Origin: CAZWSX01 sp964636985
Lineage (GTDB): Bacteria; Planctomycetota; Planctomycetia; Pirellulales; Pirellulaceae
Assembly: GCA_964636985.1 (NCBI GenBank)
Contig: CAZWSX010000044.1
Location: forward strand, 1 to 43,769
DNA length: 43,769 nucleotides
Direction of reading: 5' to 3'
A program made the translations under genes and the position numbers. How positions within the stretch are numbered: the first letter of the stretch is position 1; the number at the start of each line of letters is the position of its first letter. Positions 1 through 7,226 of this stretch are shown in pieces. The notes under the pieces are model-generated. The model was not told the DNA's origin. It worked only from the letters and a program-made list of their open reading frames with translations, and searched no databases.

Positions 1-38
1 TTACACAACCAGAACTCTCATAACCCTTGGTACAGAAA

Positions 39-329
39 ATGGGGGCAGGCCAGGGCGCCAAGCTTGCAGCCCATTTTCCCGGCATCCTTAATGACAGGGG
101 GAAGGGGCCGCGAACGTCGATCGCATGGAAATCGAAGTTCACGATCCAGTTTCACCACGAGAGTGGCGACAAGGACAAGATGCGCGTCGCTCATGTCAGC
201 GCTGACTTCTCTTCGTGGAGATGGCGCGACAATCCGCCGTTTACTGGCGAACGGCACGTCGAGAACAAAGACAAACTCCAAGAGTTGATCGAAAAGCTGG
301 CGACAGAGCACAAGGTCGCTTTGGGGTGA
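39..329 (+). CDS. hypothetical protein, weak call
   Basis: This open frame of about 96 codons starts at ATG 39, with a TTG twelve bases earlier as an alternative. An in-frame stop lies just upstream, at 21-23. I do not recognise the product. It is a basic, soluble protein whose C-terminal third (lysine- and glutamate-rich, KLQELIEKLATEH) looks like an amphipathic helix. No clear ribosome binding site precedes either start. The latter half has coding-like codon use, so this may be the tail of an older gene rather than an intact one. A 10-bp inverted repeat follows the stop. Confidence 0.35.
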   Translation: MGAGQGAKLAAHFPGILNDRGKGPRTSIAWKSKFTIQFHHESGDKDKMRVAHVSADFSSWRWRDNPPFTGERHVENKDKLQELIEKLATEHKVALG

Positions 330-362
330 AAGCCACGTTCGTGACCAAGATCAAAAGCGTGG

Positions 363-412
363 CTGGCTCGTCCATAACCCGTTAGTGCGCAGAACGCCAG
401 CTGACGAGCCAG
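363..412. other. 10-bp inverted repeat after first ORF
   Basis: CTGGCTCGTC (363-372) and GACGAGCCAG (403-412) form a perfect inverted repeat with a 30-nt loop. It sits between the plus-strand ORF and the 3' end of the convergent recombinase gene. No T-run follows on either strand, so a terminator role is uncertain. A recombinase binding site is another possibility. Confidence 0.35.
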
Positions 413-440
413 ATTACATCAACTGGATAGAAAATACCTC

Positions 441-1052
441 TCACCCAAACAACCGCCCCACCCCATCATCCTCAACGGCCACATGTAGGTAAGCCGACGT
501 GATCGAAATGTTTGCGTGCCCCACGGCATCACGTACCTCCGCAAGAGTACGGCCACCGGCCAGGGCGTGAGAGATGAAGGTATGTCTTCCGTGATGGATC
601 GTGAGCGTGGCAAGGCGTTCAGTGCCGAGTGACCGGCAGGCAGTACGGAAACGCTTGCGGAGGGTGTGACGAGAGAATCGCTTGGCGCTATGCAGCGGAG
701 CGACAAACGGATCGTCCGCTTCTCCCACGCGATCCTTCTTCCAATCGCGCAGATCCTCAACCGTCCCTGCATCCCACCAAAGCGGCACAGTACGAGGCCT
801 TCCGCCTTTCGCAGCGCCGACACGAATCCGAATGTGAGGCCGCGAAGTCTCAACGCGCACGTCACCAACACGTAGGTTCGCAATCTCGCTGGCACGCAAG
901 CCACAACATGTTGCCAAGCGGAACACGATCAGGTTGAGCCGTGTACTCGGCGAACGCTTGCCTTTGCGCTGTAGGTCTCCAAGAATTGCAGTGATCTCGC
1001 GGCGAAAGAGAATCTTGGTGGGATCGGCGGCGCGGGTGCGATGGGCTTTCAT
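441..1052 (-). CDS. tyrosine recombinase (catalytic domain only)
   Basis: This is a 203-aa tyrosine recombinase that cuts and rejoins DNA through a 3'-phosphotyrosine. The catalytic set is visible: Arg53 (CGLRASEI), Lys82 (AAKGGRPR), His153-x-x-Arg156 (HHGRH), His179 (VGHANI) and the nucleophile Tyr188 (SAYLH). The protein begins directly in the catalytic domain, so the usual ~100-residue N-terminal core-binding domain is missing. That gives it the size of FimB/FimE-type recombinases. The start overlaps the stop of a small upstream ORF by ATGA. Its place at the outer end of the terminase/primase cluster fits an integrase or an invertase of the element. It may be a truncated integrase. Confidence 0.9.
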   Translation of the reverse strand: MKAHRTRAADPTKILFRREITAILGDLQRKGKRSPSTRLNLIVFRLATCCGLRASEIANLRVGDVRVETSRPHIRIRVGAAKGGRPRTVPLWWDAGTVEDLRDWKKDRVGEADDPFVAPLHSAKRFSRHTLRKRFRTACRSLGTERLATLTIHHGRHTFISHALAGGRTLAEVRDAVGHANISITSAYLHVAVEDDGVGRLFG

Positions 1053-1240
1053 GGGCGATAACTCTTAAAGAAATCCTTAGCACGCAGAACAAGGGAGTGC
1101 GCGTGATCATGAGTTACCTCAACGCGGAAAGGATGCAAGCGAGTTCGGACCCAGTTCGCCCATCTTGGGTCCAGTTTGGTAGCTCCCCTCGACCTGCTAA
1201 GGACTAAGTCTGCACCTTCTTTACGAGCGCTTCCCCACAT
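1049..1240 (-). CDS. small ORF coupled to the recombinase, unknown
   Basis: This frame of 63 codons ends in a TGA that overlaps the ATG of the recombinase (ATGA), an arrangement typical of translational coupling. I do not recognise the product. It is basic, with WANWVRTRLHPF in the middle. It could be a separate small protein or the decayed remains of the missing N-terminal DNA-binding part of the recombinase. No good ribosome binding site precedes the start. Confidence 0.35.
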   Translation of the reverse strand: MWGSARKEGADLVLSRSRGATKLDPRWANWVRTRLHPFRVEVTHDHAHSLVLRAKDFFKSYRP

Positions 1241-1280
1241 CTATTGGCCAGATTCTTCTGGCACCGCCCCCATCTCTTTG

Positions 1281-1411
1281 GTGGCGTTACCCCCCCCAAT
1301 GAATCCACGCATGGCGAAGCTGCGCGCGTTTGGCGCTACCCCCCCAGTTGTCGCGGAAATGTATATCATGGAGTGCATAAACTTCGAAATTTGCGCGCGT
1401 TCCTTCCCCCC
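1281..1411. repeat. three C-tracts (G-tracts on minus) near the integrase
   Basis: Three long C runs lie about 50-65 bp apart upstream of the recombinase: eight C after GGCGTTA (ending 1297), seven C after GGCGCTA (1339-1345) and six C (1406-1411). TGCGCGCGTT occurs beside the last two. The first two share the context TGGCGYTA plus C-run. The surrounding 1240-1565 holds no gene I can support. Confidence 0.4.
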
Positions 1412-1565
1412 AGAAGCTGGTGTTTTCGAAGGCTCGCAAGCGAAGAATAAGGACTTAAGTGCTCGGTTTGTGAAGATGGGTTAGTTGCGAATTGTGGGCG
1501 CCCGTCTGATACTTTCCAAATCGAGGCAAATGGGGAGGCAAAAGGCCATGTTTTGCCCAAGAAAT

Positions 1566-1725
1566 GCCCGTTTTGCGCCACTTTCGCGTTTAACAGCCGC
1601 CTCCGATCGCGATGGGTCGGTAGCGGTCCCCCTTAGACGCGTCATCAGGCCAACGAGGCCGTGGCGTTCTTTTCCGTATGCCGCGCCGTATAAGGCAGTG
1701 GTGTCGATCTAGTCGCTCGTCCCGG
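1566..1725 (-). pseudogene. relic of a second terminase large-subunit 3' end
   Basis: This stretch is clearly similar, at DNA level and in the same orientation, to the last ~130 bp and downstream flank of the intact terminase gene (2832-2990). Both share the GCCCGTTTTG flank and the DNA coding for the C-terminal KGDRYRP and GGG residues. In this copy the frame is broken: the KGDRYRP frame is open at its end but shifts relative to the part matching SDQID. It is therefore a decayed end of a related terminase. The two copies are direct repeats flanking the secreted-protein gene at 1925-2743. Confidence 0.75.
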
Positions 1726-1924
1726 GCGATCCACTCTCCGGTGAGACCTTCACACTCGATTCGACGTCGCATGAAATAGTGTCGCAGCAGCTGCCTTCGA
1801 TCAGCAAATTCTCCGGAACGCGCGGCCGTCTCGCTGCGTCTTACCGGTATCTCTCGCCACATAGGGCGAACTCAACACCTTATGCGAACTATTTCTCTTT
1901 CTGCTCTCGATGGTCGAGGCCTCC

Positions 1925-2743
1925 ATGAAAGCTTCTTTCGCTCTCTTCGCACTAACGATCCTGTTCACACCGTGCGTGTTCGCTATGGACTTAGCGGTTA
2001 CTCCCATCCCTGAACGAGTAGCGTTGGCCGAAGCAATTGTGGTCGGCCACGTGATGGAGGTCGAGGCTGAACCAATCACTGTCGAGACCGCTCGCAACGG
2101 CAGCGTGAAGGTCGCCGTCGCCAAGGTAAGGGTCAAGGAGAACTTGCAGGGTGCTGAAGAACTCAAGGACATTCGCGTGGCATTCACAAGCAAGGAGGAT
2201 CAGCCGAATGACGGTTATCGGATTCCGACGCCTGTTCTTGAAAAAGGGAACGATGTCTTGCTCTTTTTGATCCGACGCAAGAATCAAGACTGTTACTTCC
2301 TACGAGGACACTTTTCGGCCATCGGAAAGGAGCGGACTTTCCTCTATCAAACGGAAGACATCACGACGATTACAGAGGAAACAAAGTAGGTTTGCAAGAT
2401 CGCAGCCGACTTGCAAGCGTCGCTGAAGTCGGCGAGTGCCGATGAAAGAATGCTTGCCGCATGGATGTTGGTGACTCGCTATCGGCACGTCCCGGAAGTA
2501 TGGCCTAACGAAACGCTAGTCGAGACTGAAATCGATGCGCAAGAGAGCCAGGCTATTATCGAAGGCTTGATCAAACTCTCCGACAGCGATCCCAGGGCGT
2601 TTCACACCGTCGCTCACACGTTGAATCTGGAGCAAAACGGCTACGTCGGAGGGATCACGGTCGAAGGAGCCCAGGATTGGCTCCGCCAACACAAGGTCGA
2701 CTTTCGTATCAAGAAGCGGGCATGGGTGACGGACGAGAAGTAA
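1925..2743 (+). pseudogene. secreted protein gene split by in-frame amber codon
   Basis: From ATG 1925, preceded by GAGG, the frame encodes a signal peptide (MKASFALFALTILFTPCVFA) and about 135 further residues before TAG at 2387-2389. The same frame then stays open for another 118 codons to the stop at 2743 without a frame change, and reads like ordinary protein (ASADERMLAAWMLVTRYRH). I read it as one ~272-residue exported protein interrupted by a nonsense mutation or a sequence error. I do not recognise the family. It sits between two terminase 3'-end copies, as cargo of the element. If the TAG is real, a 154-aa secreted protein could still be made. Confidence 0.65.
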
Positions 2744-2855
2744 GCTTGCAGTTACCAAAAAGTCGAGAGCTACGCCGTTGAATACATTAAGATGCAGCCG
2801 CCAATAAACGAGATGGAAGCGGCCCTGATTCGCCCGTTTTGTGCCGCTGACGCAC

Positions 2856-4355
2856 CTACCAACCGCCTCCGGTTGCACTGGGTCGGTAACGGTCTCCTTT
2901 AGACGTGATGACGCCCCAGGAGACGTTGGCGCTCTTTGCTGCATGGCGTGCTGCGTAGGCAGCGGCGTCGATCTGGTCGCTGGTCTCGTCGTCGAGGCCG
3001 GTCCATGAAAGCCACTCGGCCTCCAAATCCGACAGCCAGCTGTTGTTGAACTTGGGAAGGAAGACCTGGCCATGCTCCAATTTGTTGAGCAGGTCGGTCG
3101 CACGTTCGACTTTGCCTGGCCGCCCTGATTCGCTGGTACGCCCGGGGAACGTGCTGATCAGCTCTGTGGTGAAGCCGGTCAACTCGGCCTTGAGCGGCGG
3201 ACCATGATGTGCATTCTCGATAAGCACGCGATTTGGGCGCCACTGGTTGAGCGTGTGGCGAACTCCGGACTTGAGACCTTCCCACGCGACCCGATCCCGC
3301 CAGACGTACCGTAGGAACAAGAACTTGGTCTGCGGCCAGTAGTCCCAGATTTGGCAGACGGACCAACTAGCGGGCTTGCCACGCTTCTCAGCTGCCTTCT
3401 GCGCGCTGGTGCCCGCAGTATCGATGGTCGCGAATCGCTGGCACTGGCGTTGGTCAACCTGCCACCGTTCTTTGCCGTCGGCGTCGTGCGCCTTGATGAT
3501 GTCGCCTTGAGTCGTGTAGTAGCGCAGCCAATCGAGGCGAATGATGGCATTCTCGACGATCGACCAATCGCCGTTTAAAAGGCGCTGGCGCAGGACGAGC
3601 GGCAGGTTCGTCTGCATGCGCTTGATGTAGTCTTCGACATCGAGCGATGGATTATCGGCCACCCGCGCGGGGACGAACGCCCGATTCTCAGAGGGCCAAA
3701 AGATCAGACCGGAAGGACTCGGCTCGAAGGGGCTCAGCGCTTGGATGGACCGTTCTGCCTCGGAGGTGATGAACCTGGCTTTCACCCACGTGTGCCCTGG
3801 TCCGCCGGGATTGCTAGCAGCTCTCACACCCATGCGCACCGGGAAGTCCTTGCGCATCCGCATCCGGCTAAAGAGATACGTGTACTGTGTCTCAGAGAAC
3901 TGCGTCAATTCGTCGAAGGCGACGCGATGGTATGCCGGTCCTTGGTAATCCATCACGCTCAGCTCGTGCTGGAGATGGCCGAACTCGATCGTGGCGCCGG
4001 TGGGGAACGTCCAACGGTACTCGCTGGCTCTGTACTTGCCGCCCAGCGGCTTGTAGAGCTCGTGGGATTTCGTGAGGGGAGAATCGTTGGATTTCGTTAG
4101 TTGCGCGTACGTGCGACGGAAGAAGATACCGGAGTAACCGGGAACGTCGACGCCTTGCGCGAGCCACAAAAGTAGCGCCGCCGTTTTGCCGCCGCCTGCG
4201 GCGCCGCCGAACAGAGCCTCTTCGCACTGCAGTTTAAGGAAGTCGGCCTGGCGCTGGTGCGGGGATCGGTTCTTCGTCATGCCCAAAGGGCTCAATCGTA
4301 TGAGCTCCTCGTCCGGCATGTTCTCCAAAAGCCGCTGGATTTCCTCCTCGTTCAT
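2856..4355 (-). CDS. phage terminase large subunit
   Basis: This 499-residue protein is the ATPase/nuclease motor that packages DNA into phage heads. The ATPase domain shows a Walker A loop at about 51-58 (GAAGGGKT) and a Walker B at about 145-149 (VAFDE). The C-terminal half begins its RNase H-like nuclease domain near FATIDTAGTS. The length is normal for the family. The ATG is preceded by AAGGA and lies inside the 3' end of the small-subunit-like gene, overlapping by about 120 bp. In ordinary phages the portal and capsid genes follow. Here the next sequence is a secreted-protein gene and a relic of a second terminase end. Confidence 0.93.
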   Translation of the reverse strand: MNEEEIQRLLENMPDEELIRLSPLGMTKNRSPHQRQADFLKLQCEEALFGGAAGGGKTAALLLWLAQGVDVPGYSGIFFRRTYAQLTKSNDSPLTKSHELYKPLGGKYRASEYRWTFPTGATIEFGHLQHELSVMDYQGPAYHRVAFDELTQFSETQYTYLFSRMRMRKDFPVRMGVRAASNPGGPGHTWVKARFITSEAERSIQALSPFEPSPSGLIFWPSENRAFVPARVADNPSLDVEDYIKRMQTNLPLVLRQRLLNGDWSIVENAIIRLDWLRYYTTQGDIIKAHDADGKERWQVDQRQCQRFATIDTAGTSAQKAAEKRGKPASWSVCQIWDYWPQTKFLFLRYVWRDRVAWEGLKSGVRHTLNQWRPNRVLIENAHHGPPLKAELTGFTTELISTFPGRTSESGRPGKVERATDLLNKLEHGQVFLPKFNNSWLSDLEAEWLSWTGLDDETSDQIDAAAYAARHAAKSANVSWGVITSKGDRYRPSATGGGW

Positions 4356-4891
4356 TGATCGTTCCTTCGAGTGTGGTGATGGTCTTCGTACCGAACTGCT
4401 CCTGCATGATGGCGAAGATGTGCGTCCGCCGTTGTTCGATGGTCAGGGGGCGACCATCCGGCGTCACGGGAGCGATCTTGAGCGGCGCATCCTGGCCAAG
4501 CAGCTTGCGACGCTCTTCATTGCATCGAAGCGCCAGTTCCAGGAACCGTGGGTTGCCACATTGGTGGCGAAGAGTTCGTTTGGCGGTCTGGGAACCGGCA
4601 GCGCCACTGACGACCGCAGTTTGAGCGGGTTGCTGCGACCGTTCCCAGGCAGCCCACGCTTCCTTCTCGATCTGGTTGATGCGTGCAATTTCAAGGTCGC
4701 GCTGGGCATCAAAGTCTCGAATGGACGACTCTCGCCATGCCGTGCGGATGTGGTCGAGGTCTTTGCAGATTGTGGATTGAGCGAGGTTCAACTCTTGCGC
4801 AATCTCCACCTGCCCCTTCCCCGAGAGATAGAGCTTTGCGACCTGTTGCCGGCGCTGAGCAATCGCGAGTCTGCGCGGGAGTAATTGACAT
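4234..4891 (-). CDS. terminase small subunit-like HTH protein, frameshifted near its start
   Basis: The main frame encodes a helix-turn-helix near the N-terminus (GQVEIAQELNLAQSTICKDL), then a long helical region, and ends inside the large terminase gene. This is the layout of a DNA-recognising small terminase subunit. The best start, ATG 4889-4891 behind AAGGAGGGGG, is in another frame (MSITPAQ). Dropping one base near 4870 joins MSITPAQ to LAIAQRRQQ of the main frame. In the main frame itself only a weak upstream GTG or a distant ATG (near 4965) is available. The gene is therefore probably frameshifted by one base, through mutation or a sequencing error. The overlap with the large subunit is unusually long. 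Confidence 0.7.
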
Positions 4892-5017
4892 GCTACCCCC
4901 TCCTTAAGAATCCCTGCCCGAATAGCCAGAAACACGCTTGATGTGTCGCGAGATTCCTGGCTCATGTGTGATGGTCCAACCGTGGACGTTTCACCATTCC
5001 ATTTTAGGAGATTGCAC

Positions 5018-5329
5018 ATGACCAAGGCTACGAAGAAACCCGCAACGAAGAAGGCAACGAAACCCGCCCAGCCCAAAGCGGCCAAGGCCGACAAGCCCAA
5101 ACGCGTTAGCGCGCTCGATGCTGCCGCACAAGTCTTAGGTTCCTCAAAAGAGCCGATGAACTGTCAGGAACTGATCGAGGCGATGGCCGCAAAGGAATTG
5201 TGGACGAGTCCGAACGGCAAGACGCCAGCTGCAACGCTCTACGCGGCTATTTGCCGGGAGATCAAAGTCAAAGGCGCCGAGTCGCGGTTCAAAAAGGCCG
5301 ATCGTGGGACATTCGCCAGCAACCGCTAA
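5018..5329 (+). CDS. HARE-HTH domain protein with histone H1-like tail
   Basis: The start at ATG 5018 is set by TAGGAG eight bases upstream and gives a 103-aa protein. Residues 1-28 are a lysine/alanine/proline-rich tail (ATKKPATKKATKPAQ) like that of histone H1. Residues ~32-103 form a winged-helix HARE-HTH domain (ALDAAAQVL, then TPAATLYAAICREI, then SRFKKADRGTF). Such domains bind DNA and are found in chromatin-type or restriction proteins. It is the only plus-strand gene inside the element core, divergent from the terminase genes, and has its own terminator. A nucleoid-associated or regulatory role is inferred. Confidence 0.85.
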   Translation: MTKATKKPATKKATKPAQPKAAKADKPKRVSALDAAAQVLGSSKEPMNCQELIEAMAAKELWTSPNGKTPAATLYAAICREIKVKGAESRFKKADRGTFASNR

Positions 5330-5353
5330 GACTCGCGTACACACTACGCCCTG

Positions 5354-5388
5354 ACGCCCCACGTTTCGCACGTGTGGGCGTTTCTTCG
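5354..5388 (+). terminator. rho-independent terminator of the HARE-HTH gene
   Basis: ACGCCCCACGT (5354-5364) pairs with ACGTGTGGGCGT (5370-5381) around a TTCGC loop, with one small mismatch. TTCTTCGTT follows. It lies 25 bp after the stop codon of the plus-strand gene. Confidence 0.75.
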
Positions 5389-5446
5389 TTGGTGGGGACG
5401 ATGGGCCAAGGCTGGCGACGGACGCCCGTGTTGGCAACCCTCGCGT

Positions 5447-6758
5447 TCACGTGGCGGCCTCGGCGGACGCTGGCACTCTTTCCGCCTTTTGGCCCGTGAA
5501 CCGCTCCCAGCGGTTGACGATCACATCGCAATACAGAGGGTCGAGTTCCATCAGGTAGGCCCGCCGACCCGTCTGCTGGGCGCCGATCAAACTGGAACCA
5601 CTTCCGCCAAACAAGTCGAGCACATTCTCGCCGGGACGCGACGAGTACTGCATGGCGCGTGTCGCAAGTTCGACGCTCTTCTCGGTCAAATGGATCATCG
5701 ACTGTGGGTTGACCTTCTTCACATGCCAGAGGTCCGTAGCGTTGTTTGGCCCTAAGAACACGTGCGCCGCTCCCTCGCGCCAGCCGTAAAAACACCACTC
5801 GTGCGCACCCATGAAGTCCTTACGCGTGAGGACGGGATGCTGCTTGTCCCAGATGATTGCCTGGCTGAAATACAGGCCGTGCTTCTTAAGGAACGGAGGG
5901 TAGTTCGCGCAATTCGCGTAGCCGCCCCAGATGTAGAAGCCACGGCCTGGGAGAAGCACGCGTGCCGCGTTGCCGAACCAAGAATCGAGCAGACGATCGA
6001 ACTCTTCGTCAGAAACGAAGTCATTCGCGAGAGGCCGATCCTTTGCACGCAACTTCTTCTCGGTTGGTTTGGATTTACCAGGATGCCGAGCAAGATCCAA
6101 ACCCTGGTGGTGCGTGTTCGTGAACGAACTCAGTCCCGCGGCGATGGCGTTGTTGCTCCGAGGTTCGACTTTGACGTTGTACGGCGGGTCGGTGTTGACC
6201 AAGTGAATCGGCTGGCCATCCAGCAAGCGATCGACGTCTTCGGGTCGGCTGCTGTCGCACAGTAGCCGGTGGTCACCCAAGATCCACAGGTCGCCAGGCT
6301 GGGTGATCGCCTCGTCTGGTGGCAGCGGCACATCGTCTGGATCGCATTGACCGTCTTGGAGGTCATTGCCGAGCAACTTGGCCAACTCGTCGTTGTCGAA
6401 GCCCAAAAGGCCAAGATCGAAGTTCAACGACTGCAAGTCTTTGAGTTCGAGCGGTAACAGGTCCAGATCCCAGTCGGCCAACTCGTTCGTCTTGTTGTCG
6501 GCGAGCCGGTAGGCTCGAACTTGCTCTGGCGACAAGTCGGTCGCCACATGCACCTGGCACGTGCTCCAGGCCGAGTCTCTGAGCGGCCTTCCATCTAGTA
6601 TGGGCGCAGATTATGACGCCATCACTGTCGACGACGATCGGCTGGCGAAAGCCAAACTCCCTGAGCGACTTGGCTACGGCTTCAACTGCGCCGTCGTTCA
6701 CGCGCGGGTTGTTGGCGTACGGTTTGATGTCGGACAGTTTCCTTAATTCGATTTGCAT
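5447..6758 (-). pseudogene. ParB-domain DNA methyltransferase with a one-base frameshift
   Basis: The first frame (from ATG 6758) encodes a ParB/Srx-type N-terminal domain (KPYANNPRVNDGAVEAVAKS, then HTRWKAAQRLGLEHVP). The second frame (ending 5447) encodes a DNA N6-adenine or N4-cytosine methyltransferase with motif IV DPPY before the SAM-binding FGGSGSSL. Such fusions are a known phage protein type of ~430 residues, often encoded beside terminase genes. Removing one C at 6553/6554 joins HVP to VHVATD and restores a ~436-residue protein. The gene is thus split by a single extra base, either a real inactivation or a sequence error. If intact it would modify element or host DNA. Confidence 0.85.
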
Positions 6759-6951
6759 TCTTTGATTCCTTCGTGAGAGAATAGGGACGAAAGGCTAAGC
6801 AAGGATTCGCTTGGCGAGACGATGCAGGGAGCGCTGGGCATAGCCCGGCGCCACAACGCATATGTGCCACGGGCATACGACGGGCGGTTGGTAATTGCCA
6901 GCCGCTCGCTTCGTTTCTTGGTCCCACTTTCAGGTTCGAGGCAGTTCTGCC

Positions 6952-7226
6952 GAACGTGCGGAACGTGCGGAACGTTTCTCCATCCGATTAATACATACGT
7001 GTACGCACACACGTGGAAGAGAGTCACTCGCGCATGCGCTGTGTTGCTAAAAAGGTTCCGCAACGTTCCGCATGTCGACATAACCCTTTGTTGCCTTTGT
7101 GTTTAAGGTGCGGGACGTTGGTGGTTTCGAATGTTCAGCGATAGTTCCGCGGAGGGCCTAACGTTCCGCAGGATCGGCGACGTAGACGACGTAAAGGTTT
7201 CCGTTTCTCCCGTCCGCCTTGCGGAA
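6952..7226. repeat. iteron-like cluster of GCGGAA/TTCCGC repeats
   Basis: GAACGTGCG is tandemly repeated at 6952-6960 and 6961-6969, with a third partial copy to 6978. In the opposite orientation TTCCGC occurs at 7056, 7066, 7145 and 7164, and GCGGAA again at 7221, mostly as (A)ACGTTCCGCA. That is seven copies of a 6-bp core in ~270 bp, lying in the gene-poor stretch 6760-7157 and running into the 3' end of the primase-helicase gene. An AT-richer patch follows the tandem copies (near 6985). Binding sites of a replication protein are a reasonable inference. Confidence 0.5.

Noticed and set aside
6952..7226. CRISPR array
   Set aside because: The repeats are 6-9 bp, irregularly spaced and in both orientations, and no cas genes are present.
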